Shown one piece after another: positions 43,460 to 51,244 of a DNA stretch of 64,000 nt. A model generated the notes under the pieces. That model had not been told where the DNA came from. It saw only the letters and a list, made by a program, of their open reading frames with translations, and ran no database searches. Every line of letters begins with the position of its first letter. The stretch's first letter is position 1. The translations under genes and the position numbers were made by a program. The stretch comes from DATBGO01 sp963695645 (GTDB lineage: Bacteria; Actinomycetota; Actinomycetes; Streptosporangiales; Streptosporangiaceae). Location of the stretch: NCBI GenBank assembly GCA_963695645.1, contig CAVOHC010000015.1, forward strand, positions 62,001 through 126,000, read 5' to 3'.

Positions 43460-45444
43460 GCCGCACCGCCCGCTGCCCCCGGCTGGGAGCCGTCCTTGCC
43501 CGCGGCACTTGCGGGTCGGAGGAACCTGCCAAGCGCGCTGACCGGGAAGACCAGCCGGTACAGGTGATAATTGATGTAGAAGTCTCCGGGAAAACCGGTA
43601 CCGGTGTACTGGGGCTCGTCCCAGCTCCCATCCGGCCGCTGGGTCTCGGCGAGCCACCGCACCCCCCGGTCAACGCTGGCCGCCACCTCATCCCCTGCGG
43701 CCGTTCCGACGGCCAGCAGCGCCATTAGCGCCCACGCGGTCTGCGACGCGGTGGACGGGCCGCGGCCGGACCAGCTGGTGTCCTCATACGAGCGCAGGTC
43801 CTCGCCCCAGCCGCCATCGGGATTCTGGTGCGCGGTCAGCCACGCGATGGCCCTCCGGATCGCCGGCTTGCCTGGCAGCACGCCGGCGGCGAGCAACGCG
43901 GGCAGCACGGCACCTGTCCCGTAGATGTAGTTGGCGCCCCAACGCCCGAACCATGATCCATCGCTCTCCTGGGCCCGCAGCAGCCACACCACTCCCCTGC
44001 GCACTGCCTTGCTCCCGGCCAGGCCGGCCGCTGCCAGCGCCTCGACGGTGTGCGCGGTGACGTCAGCCGACGGCGGATCGATGACCGCGCCGAAGTCACA
44101 GAACGGCAGCTTCGTCACCAGCGTGCTGGTGTTGTCAGCGTCGAAGGCGGCCCAGCCGCCGTCGCGAGACTGCATCCCGGTGAGCCAGCGAGCCGCCCGC
44201 TGCATCGCGTCAGCCGAGCCGAGGTGGCCGGTGAGTGCTACCCGCCGCAGCGCCAGCAGCACCTCCGCGGTGTCATCGACGTCGGGATAGCCGTCATTGT
44301 CGAATTCGAATGCCCACCCGGACGGTTCCAGCCCAGGCCGTCGTACCTGCCAGTCGCCGGGCCCGCGGATCTCCTCAGCCAGCACCCATCGGGCCGCCGA
44401 CCGCAGCGCCGGATGCTCTGGCGGCAGCCCGGCATCAGCGAGGGCGATCATCGCGAGCACCGTGTCCCAGACCGGCGACTGGCATGCCTCTAGCCGGCGT
44501 ACCGGCCCGTCGGCTGTCTCCTCCCAGACGGTGAAGCGGTCCAGGCCCGCGAGACCGCGCTGGATAACGGGATGATCGAGCCCGTAGCCCAGCAGGTGCA
44601 GCGCGATCAGCGAGTAGACCCACGGCGGCTGGATCCCGCCCCAGCAGCCGTCCCGCTCTTGCCGCGCGACGATCCATTCCGCGCACCGGCGAAGGGCCGC
44701 GGTTCTCGCAGCGCGCGCTGGCGGGGCCCTGAGGCCGTAACGCTGATGGGCGTGCAGCGCCCGGTCAATGCCGTTGAACAACCCGGCCCAGCCGGCCCGC
44801 GAGCCGCGCCTTTCCGGCCGTCCGGAGCCATCGGCCCGCAGCTCGTCGAGGCCGAAGGGCAGCGGCCGCACCGGGCGCAGCGAGCCGACGATGGTCAGCG
44901 GAACGATTGTCTGCCGCGCCCAGCACCCCCAGTCGTACACATTCAGCGGGAACCAGGCAGGTAGATAGATCATCTCCGGTGGAATGACCGGCAGGTCATC
45001 CCACGGCCATTCGCCGAACAAGGCCAGCCAGATGCGGGTGAAGACGCGGGCGGCCGCGATCCCGCCGCGCTCAGTGATCCAGCTGGCGGCGCGGGCCATG
45101 TGGCCGGCGCCTGGCGGGTCGCCTGCCAGCCGCAGCGCCACGTAGGCCTCGACCGTGGTGGACAGGTCGGGGGTGCCGTCGTGGTAGTTGGCCCAGGTCC
45201 CGTCCGGCCGCTGCTTGGACCTGATCCACCTGGCGGCCGCCGCGGTCTGTTCCGCGGTCCGCACCCCGAGGAACTCGCGGAGCAGCAGGTCCTCCGCATC
45301 CATCGTGACGTTGGTCTCCAGCTCCCCCTGCCACCAGCCGCGCTCGTGCTGCAGGCCGGACAGGTGACGGGCGGCCCGGTCCAGCGCAGTCCGCGCCGCC
45401 ACCCGCGTGGCCTGCCCGTCCGGGCGGGCCTGCGTCACTGTCAT
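43456..45444 (-). CDS. shc: Squalene-hopene cyclase
   Basis: The 662-residue enzyme cyclises squalene to hopene and hopanol. The catalytic acid motif is present in GYPDVDDTAEVLLAL (DxDD). Several QW repeats are visible: KQRPDGTWANYH, ERDGCWGG, SRDGGWAAFD, ESDGSWFGRWG, NPDGGWGED and RPDGSWDEPQYTGTGFPGDF. The length fits bacterial cyclases. I chose ATG 45444 (MTVTQARPDG), where the alignable part begins; a longer frame upstream is low quality. It lies 37 bases after the polyprenyl synthase and is coupled to the next gene by a GTGA overlap. It is a peripheral monotopic membrane enzyme. Confidence 0.95.
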   Translation of the reverse strand: MTVTQARPDGQATRVAARTALDRAARHLSGLQHERGWWQGELETNVTMDAEDLLLREFLGVRTAEQTAAAARWIRSKQRPDGTWANYHDGTPDLSTTVEAYVALRLAGDPPGAGHMARAASWITERGGIAAARVFTRIWLALFGEWPWDDLPVIPPEMIYLPAWFPLNVYDWGCWARQTIVPLTIVGSLRPVRPLPFGLDELRADGSGRPERRGSRAGWAGLFNGIDRALHAHQRYGLRAPPARAARTAALRRCAEWIVARQERDGCWGGIQPPWVYSLIALHLLGYGLDHPVIQRGLAGLDRFTVWEETADGPVRRLEACQSPVWDTVLAMIALADAGLPPEHPALRSAARWVLAEEIRGPGDWQVRRPGLEPSGWAFEFDNDGYPDVDDTAEVLLALRRVALTGHLGSADAMQRAARWLTGMQSRDGGWAAFDADNTSTLVTKLPFCDFGAVIDPPSADVTAHTVEALAAAGLAGSKAVRRGVVWLLRAQESDGSWFGRWGANYIYGTGAVLPALLAAGVLPGKPAIRRAIAWLTAHQNPDGGWGEDLRSYEDTSWSGRGPSTASQTAWALMALLAVGTAAGDEVAASVDRGVRWLAETQRPDGSWDEPQYTGTGFPGDFYINYHLYRLVFPVSALGRFLRPASAAGKDGSQPGAAGGAA

Positions 45445-45481
45445 GTGGGAAGCACCGTCATCTCGCTGCTCTCCAGGCCTG

Positions 45482-46513
45482 TCACCATTGCCGCGCCGTG
45501 ATGAACTCGGCGATCCCGGTGAACTCCGCGCGCACATCGTCCGGCATTTCGGTCTCCGCCAGGCACTTGCTCGCCGAGGCCAGCTGCACGTCGGCTTCGG
45601 CCTCCGTCCAGCTCTTGCCCCCGGCCGCCACGACCAGGTCCGCAGCGCGCAGCAGCTCATTCTCATCGAGCGGCTCCGGACGGGCCAGCAGCGTGCTTAG
45701 TTCGGCGCCTTCCTGCGTCCCGCTGGTCAGCGCCGCGACCACGGGCAGCGACTTCTTCCTGGCCCGCAGGTCGGACCTGACCGGCTTGCCGGTCGTCTCC
45801 GGGGCACCCCAGATGCCCAGCAGATCGTCGGTGAGCTGAAATGCCAGGCCGGCGTGCGCGCCGAAGCCGGCCAGCCCCATGGCCAGCGCCGGCGGGGCGC
45901 CGACGTAGATGGCGCCGATGCTGCACGCGCACGCCATCAGCGCGGCTGTCTTGTCGCCGGCCATTTCCAGGCACTGGGCAAGCGACACGTCATCGCGCCG
46001 CTCAAACGCAAGGTCGGCACCCTGCCCGGCGATGAGCCGCTGCACGGCGGCCGACAGGCAGCGGGAGGCCCACAGCCCCTGCGGCGCCGGGCCCTCCAGC
46101 AGCAGGTCCTGGGCCAGGGCGAGCAGGGCGTCGCCGGCCAGGATGGCCGCACCCGTGCCGAACACGGTCCACGCCGTCGGCCGGTGCCTGCGCTCGACGT
46201 CACCGTCCATGATGTCGTCATGCAGGAGCGAGAAGTTGTGCACGAACTCGACGGCCGCCGCCGCGCACACCGCACGCTCCGGCGCGGCACCCGCGGCCCG
46301 CGCCGATAGCAGCGCGAGCGCGGGACGAAGCGCTTTGCCCGCGGCACCGGACTGGCCGCCGGTCCCGGCCGGATTGCCGTCCGCGTCGCCGAAGCCAAGG
46401 TGATAAGCGGCGACGACGCGGACTTCAGGGCTCAGCCGGTCAAGGGCCGCGCCGATCGCCGGCCCGACAAGGTCGCGGGCTGCCTCGACGCCCACCGGGA
46501 CAGTGGCCGTCAT
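45482..46513 (-). CDS. Polyprenyl diphosphate synthase (probably farnesyl/geranylgeranyl type)
   Basis: The 343-residue all-trans prenyltransferase has the first Asp-rich motif in LLHDDIMDGDVERRHRPT, the Lys/Gln pair region DKTAALMACAC, and the second Asp motif FQLTDDLLGIWG. KALRPALALLSARAAG is the substrate-binding block. In actinomycete hopanoid clusters this gene supplies farnesyl diphosphate for squalene. Product length cannot be read reliably from the residues before the DDxxD. The ATG overlaps the hpnE stop (ATGA). Confidence 0.9.
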   Translation of the reverse strand: MTATVPVGVEAARDLVGPAIGAALDRLSPEVRVVAAYHLGFGDADGNPAGTGGQSGAAGKALRPALALLSARAAGAAPERAVCAAAAVEFVHNFSLLHDDIMDGDVERRHRPTAWTVFGTGAAILAGDALLALAQDLLLEGPAPQGLWASRCLSAAVQRLIAGQGADLAFERRDDVSLAQCLEMAGDKTAALMACACSIGAIYVGAPPALAMGLAGFGAHAGLAFQLTDDLLGIWGAPETTGKPVRSDLRARKKSLPVVAALTSGTQEGAELSTLLARPEPLDENELLRAADLVVAAGGKSWTEAEADVQLASASKCLAETEMPDDVRAEFTGIAEFITARQW

Positions 46514-48078
46514 GACGAGACCCGGGCAGTTGGCTGCGCCGCGGTCGCCAGGACTGCCTGCTGCGGCGGAGATAGGGCGGTTAGCTGGCTGATCAGTTCC
46601 TGTGCAGCGCTGTGTCCGCTTCGCACGGCACCCTCCATCGTGTCCGGCCAGCCGGTATCGGTCCACGCTCCCGCAAGCGCAAGCCCGGGCAACGAGGTCG
46701 CGGCGGCCGGGCGGACCGATCCGCAGCCTGGTCCCTGGCGGAACGTAGCCCGCCGTTCTCTGGTGACGAAGAAATCGGTAACGCGGGCATCTCGCGCCGC
46801 GGGGAAGAGCTCTTCGAGCGCCGGCAGGAACAGCTCCCGCAGCCTCGCGACCGGGACATCGATGTAGCTGTCCGCGGCAGAAACGGATACCGCCAGGTAC
46901 TGACCCGTCTGCACGCCTGCCGACCTGGTCTTGTCGAACACCCACTGGACCGGAGAATCGATCGCCGCGACCAGCGGCAGCCTGGTCACCCGCTTGTCGT
47001 AGATGACGTGCACGTTCACGATGGGGCTCGAGCCGAGGTCCGCCCACCGGGCAGAGCCGCTGGCCGCGGCCGCAGGCACGAGACGTGCGGCCGGCCCGTG
47101 CGGGACCGCGAGCACCACCGCGTCGGCGCTGATCACGCCGCCATCGTTGCTGCCAGCCGCGCCCCCGTCAGCCAGCCGCGACGGCGTGCCCACGTCATCC
47201 GCGTCTGTATCGGTACCTGAGCTGATCAGGACCCGGAATCCGCCCGCTGGCGCTGGCTGCACCGCCGTCACCTTGGTCCCGAGCCGCACATCGGCTCCGA
47301 GCCTGCCTAGCAGGCCCTCCGCTGCTCGCCCGTGCAGCTCGCCGAGCGGAACGGCCGGCACGCCGATGTCCGCCGCGGCCCTGCCGCCAAGCAGCGCCAT
47401 CTTGATCACGGTCGCCGCGAGCGCGGTGCTCGCGTCATCGCCGTTGATGTTCAGCGCCGAGACGATGAACAGGTCCCACAGCCGGCGCCGGGCCTGCTCG
47501 CTCTGGCCCCTGGCGGCGAGCCAGTCGCCCAGCCGCTGGCTGTCCAGCTCGGCAGCGGCCGGATCGGCAAACCGCATGGCCAGCGCGGCACGGATCACCC
47601 TGAGCCGTTCGGATGGGGCAAGAAAGGAGTAGCCAGCCAGCGCCTTGCCCATGTGCAGCGGGCCAGGCAGCGCAGTCCGCCGCAGCCTGGCCTGGCCCGG
47701 GCCGCTCCCGGTGCCGGCGCCGCGGCGCGGCTGCAGCCCGGCGCCGCCCGCGGTGCCGCCAACACCGGCGTGGTCACCGGGGCCGCCGGCGTCACGGCCG
47801 CTTCCGGACAGCACGGTGACGTCGAAGCGTTCCTGGATGGCTGCGGAGCCCGTCATGCCGAGCCTCGCCAGCAGCTCCTGGTAGGCAGTGCAGCACCGCA
47901 GGAACACGTGCTGGCCGTTGTCAATGACCAGCTCACCGCGCGAGAAGGAACACGTTGCCCCGCCCAGCCAGGGCCTCGCCTCCAGCAGGGTGACGCCGAT
48001 GCCTGCCTCGCGCAGCGCGATGGCCGCGGTGATGCCCGCCAGGCCGCCGCCGATGACAGCCACGGTGCGAGCTGTCAT
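46510..48078 (-). CDS. hpnE: HpnE, hydroxysqualene dehydroxylase (FAD-dependent amine-oxidase-like)
   Basis: The 522-residue flavoprotein performs the last step of the HpnCDE route, reduction of hydroxysqualene to squalene. The N-terminal FAD motif is VAVIGGGLAGITAAIALREA, followed by LEARPWLGGATCSF and NGQHVFLRCCTAY. The C-terminal flavin block includes LALAGAWTDTGWPDTMEGAV with SGHSAAQ. Between residues about 90 and 135 there is a Gly/Ala/Arg-rich segment (GRDAGGPGDHAGVGGTAGGA) where relatives have a short loop. The ATG overlaps the hpnD stop (ATGA). The longer upstream frame is out of family. Confidence 0.9.
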   Translation of the reverse strand: MTARTVAVIGGGLAGITAAIALREAGIGVTLLEARPWLGGATCSFSRGELVIDNGQHVFLRCCTAYQELLARLGMTGSAAIQERFDVTVLSGSGRDAGGPGDHAGVGGTAGGAGLQPRRGAGTGSGPGQARLRRTALPGPLHMGKALAGYSFLAPSERLRVIRAALAMRFADPAAAELDSQRLGDWLAARGQSEQARRRLWDLFIVSALNINGDDASTALAATVIKMALLGGRAAADIGVPAVPLGELHGRAAEGLLGRLGADVRLGTKVTAVQPAPAGGFRVLISSGTDTDADDVGTPSRLADGGAAGSNDGGVISADAVVLAVPHGPAARLVPAAAASGSARWADLGSSPIVNVHVIYDKRVTRLPLVAAIDSPVQWVFDKTRSAGVQTGQYLAVSVSAADSYIDVPVARLRELFLPALEELFPAARDARVTDFFVTRERRATFRQGPGCGSVRPAAATSLPGLALAGAWTDTGWPDTMEGAVRSGHSAAQELISQLTALSPPQQAVLATAAQPTARVSS

Positions 48079-49400
48079 TGCCAGGCCTCCTCGATGCTCA
48101 TCGTGTCCTGCCCGGCCGCCCCGCCGCGGCGCGCGAGCCGGGGCGCCAGCCCAGCCAGCGACCGGGCAGCCACCAGGGCCTTTGCCCGCGACGGCACCGA
48201 CAGCCTGGTCCGCAGCGCCGCGGCCGGCTCTGCCGCGATCTGCTCGAGCAAGCGGAGGTAGATACCGGCCATGGCGCCTGCGCACGCCGCGCTCCGCCGG
48301 TCGAGCAGCGGCATCAGCCGCAGGCCGACGCCATACCAGTGCTGGGCCCGCCGCGCCTCGAAACGTACCAGATCCTCCAGCCCTGAACTGGCCTGCAGCT
48401 CGGCCGGGCGGGCCGGTCCAGCAGGGCCGTTCTGGATGCCAGGCGCCAGCGTGCAGCCGAACCGGGCGAGATCATCCGCGGGCAGGTACACCCGGCCGTT
48501 GCCATAGTCCTCGCGGATATCCCGGAGGATGTTGGTCAGCTGCAACGCGACGCCGAGCGCGTCCGCCAGCGGCTCCGCGGCCCCGGCCTCGCTGCTGCCG
48601 AATATGCCGAGAGACAGGCGCCCGATCGAGCCGGCCACGCACCTGCAGTAGTGTTCCAGCTCGCTGAAACTGGCGTAGGCCGTGCCGCGCACGTCGGCTT
48701 CGCAGCCATCGATCAGCTCGCCGAAGGCGCCGAGGGGAATCGGGTACCTGCGGCCGGCATCCGCGAGGGCGACCAGCACCGGATCGTCAAGACCGTCCTG
48801 CTGGGGCGGCTCACCTAGCCCGGCCTGCTCAGCCTGCGGGGCAAGCTCAGCCTGCCCGGCCAGCTCAGCCTGCCCGGCCAGCTCACCCTGCCCGGCTAGC
48901 TCCCCCGGCCCAGCCCGCTCAGCCCGCCCGGCCTGCTCAGCCTGCCCGGCCTGCTCAGCCTGCCCGGCCAGCTCACCCTGCCCGGCCAGCTCACCCTGCC
49001 CGGCCAGCTCAGCCCGCCCGGCCAGCTCCCCCGGCCCAGCCTGCTCAGCCCGCCCGGCCAGCTCACCCGCCCCAGCCTGCTCAGCCTGGCGCTCCTGTCC
49101 CGCCTGGCCGCCCTGTCCCGCCTGGCCGCCCTGTCCCGCCTGGCCGCAGTCTCGGGCCAGCTCGGCCAGCTGGGCGCGGACCTCACCGAGCGCGGCGAGC
49201 TTGTCCGCGGCCGGCAACGTACCGTCGCCGATATCGTCGATCCTGCGCGCGAACGCATAGACGGCCGACAGCGCCCGTCGCTTCGGCGCCGGAAGCAGCC
49301 GGATGCCGTAGGAGAAGTTCCGCGCCTGAGTCCTGGTCACCTGCTCGCAGTGCCGGTACGCGGCATGGGTCTCGGAGGATTCGGCCAGGCCGTCCCTCAT
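48075..49400 (-). CDS. hpnD: HpnD, presqualene diphosphate synthase with long repeat insert
   Basis: HpnD condenses two farnesyl diphosphates to presqualene diphosphate. Conserved motifs: TRTQARNFSYGIRLLPAPKR, YAFARRIDDIGDG (first Asp motif), and QLTNILRDIREDYGNGRVYL (second Asp motif). The 441 residues exceed the usual about 280-320 because of an insert of about 110 residues between the two halves, made of units such as AGQGEL, AGQAEL and AGRAEQ. The insert lies just before the segment DPVLVALADAGRRYPIPLGA. The ATG at 49400 is five bases from the stop of hpnC. It should be active if the insert loops out; this is not provable here. Confidence 0.9.
   Translation of the reverse strand: MRDGLAESSETHAAYRHCEQVTRTQARNFSYGIRLLPAPKRRALSAVYAFARRIDDIGDGTLPAADKLAALGEVRAQLAELARDCGQAGQGGQAGQGGQAGQERQAEQAGAGELAGRAEQAGPGELAGRAELAGQGELAGQGELAGQAEQAGQAEQAGRAERAGPGELAGQGELAGQAELAGQAELAPQAEQAGLGEPPQQDGLDDPVLVALADAGRRYPIPLGAFGELIDGCEADVRGTAYASFSELEHYCRCVAGSIGRLSLGIFGSSEAGAAEPLADALGVALQLTNILRDIREDYGNGRVYLPADDLARFGCTLAPGIQNGPAGPARPAELQASSGLEDLVRFEARRAQHWYGVGLRLMPLLDRRSAACAGAMAGIYLRLLEQIAAEPAAALRTRLSVPSRAKALVAARSLAGLAPRLARRGGAAGQDTMSIEEAWQ
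48826..49140. repeat. Tandem 15-18-bp repeats encoding the Gly/Ala/Gln insert of HpnD
   Basis: About twenty imperfect copies of a CAGCTCACCCTGCCCGGC-like unit follow each other. On the coding strand they give AGQ/AGR-xEL/EQ steps. All units keep the frame. Similarity among units points to slippage or unequal crossover. Confidence 0.9.
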
Positions 49401-49404
49401 CACC

Positions 49405-50529
49405 TCACCGCCCCCTCGTATAAGCCAGCGCCAGCTCACCGGCGACCCGGCGCCGGCGCGCCACCGGCGTACCGCTCAGCACGTCATAGTCGGCGCCCGC
49501 GATGGCCGCGAGCGCCGCGCGACCGCCGGCCACATACCCGGCCACCGCGGCCCGGGCGGCACCGCGCAGCGACCCGATGAGCGGTGCGCCAGTATCGAGC
49601 AGTGCACGCGCGCGCGCGACCTCGAACGCAATCAGCGCCCGGACCGGCGGCCCGGCCGACCCTGCCGCCAGGTCCCGTGCCGAGCAGCCGTAGCGTTCCA
49701 TGTCATCGGCGGGCAGGTAGACGCGGCCAGCGCGGAGGTCTTCCGCGACGTCCTGCCAGTGCTCGGCCAGCTGGAGCGCGGTGCAGATGGCGTCGGACTG
49801 CTCGGCCCGCGGTTCGCTATAGCTGCCGAAAACATACAGCACGATCCGGCCGACCGGGTTGGCCGACAGACGGCAGTAGCCGAGCAGGTCATCGAAGGTC
49901 CGGTACTCGCTGACTACCTGATCTTGCTGGTTGGCCCTGATCAAGTCCACGAAGGGCTGCATCGGGATCCCGCATTCGGCGACGGCAGGGCCCAGCGCGC
50001 GGATCACGTCGATCCTCGGCTGTTCAGCCTGGCCGCCGTGGCCGACCGTGTCAGCCTGGCCGCCGTGGCCGACCGTGTCAGCCTGGCCGCCGTGGCCGAC
50101 CGTGTCAGCCTGGCCGCCGTGGCCGACCGTGTCAGCCTGGCCGCCGTGGCCGACCGTGTCAGCCTGGCCGCCGTGGCCGACCGTGCCTGCGTTCTTGCCT
50201 CCGTAACCGCCGGAGCCGCTGCTACCGAACGGACCGGCACCGCCTTCCCCGCCATTCACCCGTTGTGCGTAGAGGCGGATCAAGTCGGCCTGAAGTTCAT
50301 CGAGCAGGCGCAGCCGGTCCCCGGCCGGCGCCTGGTCACCGATGTCGTCGGCGGTCCTGGCGAAGCCGTACACAGCCATCAGGTGCCGCCGGTAACGTCC
50401 GGGCAGGAACCGCAGCGCGACAGGGAAGTTCTCGCGCGTGGCCCTTAGGGCCAGCGCGTCCGCTGCGGCCGGCACTCCTTGAGTCCCCTCAAGGAAGCCG
50501 GCGCTGATTCGCATCCCGTCGCGAGTCAC
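49405..50529 (-). CDS. hpnC: HpnC, hydroxysqualene synthase with glycine-rich repeat insert
   Basis: HpnC converts presqualene diphosphate to hydroxysqualene. Seen: RATRENFPVALRFLPGRYRR, YGFARTADDIGD, then QLAEHWQDVAEDLRAGRVYL (the HpnC-type second motif) and DDMERYGCSARDL. The core is normal, but residues about 110-185 are a Gly-rich insert containing six copies of the nonapeptide GHGGQADTV. It stands at the same place as the HpnD insert. The start is uncertain: I give GTG 50529; ATG 50514 is possible, and the frame is open to ATG 50634 through an AT-rich, promoter-like stretch (50530-50575). It is the first gene of the hopanoid operon. Confidence 0.85.
   Translation of the reverse strand: MTRDGMRISAGFLEGTQGVPAAADALALRATRENFPVALRFLPGRYRRHLMAVYGFARTADDIGDQAPAGDRLRLLDELQADLIRLYAQRVNGGEGGAGPFGSSGSGGYGGKNAGTVGHGGQADTVGHGGQADTVGHGGQADTVGHGGQADTVGHGGQADTVGHGGQAEQPRIDVIRALGPAVAECGIPMQPFVDLIRANQQDQVVSEYRTFDDLLGYCRLSANPVGRIVLYVFGSYSEPRAEQSDAICTALQLAEHWQDVAEDLRAGRVYLPADDMERYGCSARDLAAGSAGPPVRALIAFEVARARALLDTGAPLIGSLRGAARAAVAGYVAGGRAALAAIAGADYDVLSGTPVARRRRVAGELALAYTRGR
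50025..50186. repeat. Six tandem 27-bp repeats encoding the nonapeptide insert of HpnC
   Basis: Units start at 50025, 50052, 50079, 50106, 50133 and 50160, and are essentially identical apart from the end of the last one. Each encodes nine residues (GHGGQADTV in cyclic order) on the minus strand. Near-identity marks recent expansion. Confidence 0.95.
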
Positions 50530-50634
50530 GTTCCATATTTCTGCACAGCTCTCAATTGAAAAGCAAATAATGACGCGGCCGTCAGATGACGCTGATGTCG
50601 CCTTCCGCGGCCGGACTACGGCGCCTTCGCTCAT

Positions 50635-51244
50635 CAGTAGCGCCTATTTGAGCGCCTGGCCGCACCTGGATCGTCCTTCCCGGTACGCCGAGTCCAAATC
50701 CCGTTCTTGCCGCACGCCAGCCATAACTGACACAGACGTCATATCGGGCCGCAGCGGGTTGCCCCACTCCAAATGCAAAGCCCGGCAGTGGCTGCAAGTA
50801 ACGAGGACGCTCCGCAGCGAGCCCACCCCGGCAGGATCCCACCCGGCCGCGCCAGCATCCCGACCCGGTCACGCTAGCATCCCGGGCCCGCTGAGCCCCG
50901 CATCCATGGAAAGCCAGCATCCCGGGCCCGCCGGGCCCGCCGGGCCCGCAACCAGGCGAACTACACAGCGCCAGAAACCGGCATTTCGGGCTTTGGTCCG
51001 CACCGGGCCGGCTCGATACCGCCCTAAATGGGGCCTTTGGGATGATCTGGGAGCCTATGGCACTGCCGAAGCTCTAGGCAGCCCTGCCAAACGGCCGACA
51101 CGGCGTCACGATTGCTACGGCTTGATCCGGACATGCCCCCTTTTGCCAGTGATCTTGGTATTGCGGTGTTAGGCTCGCAGACCTTGCCGGGGGAACGTCC
51201 CGACATCGGGGTTCGCTCGTTACATCTCACGCCGAGGCAAAGTC
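50635..51244. other. Long non-coding gap between the hopanoid operon and the conservon
   Basis: About 610 bases (700 if hpnC starts at 50529) lie between divergent operons. It holds no convincing gene. Around 50870-50950 there is a short repeated motif, GCATCCCGGGCCCGC, with a run of CGGGCCCGC units. The end nearest 51245 has GAGG seven bases before the cvnA start. It should contain promoters of both operons; none could be placed with confidence. Confidence 0.4.

Noticed and set aside
45445..45666. N-terminal extension of the squalene-hopene cyclase
   Set aside because: The extra residues are Arg/Pro/Ser-rich and overlap the preceding synthase gene; the alignable protein starts at the ATG at 45444.
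50025..50186. CRISPR-like repeat array
   Set aside because: Units of 27 bp are directly tandem without spacers and lie inside the hpnC reading frame.
50570..51172. 200-codon plus-strand frame before cvnA
   Set aside because: No domain, irregular codon usage and repeated GGGCCC-rich segments; better read as a non-coding promoter region.
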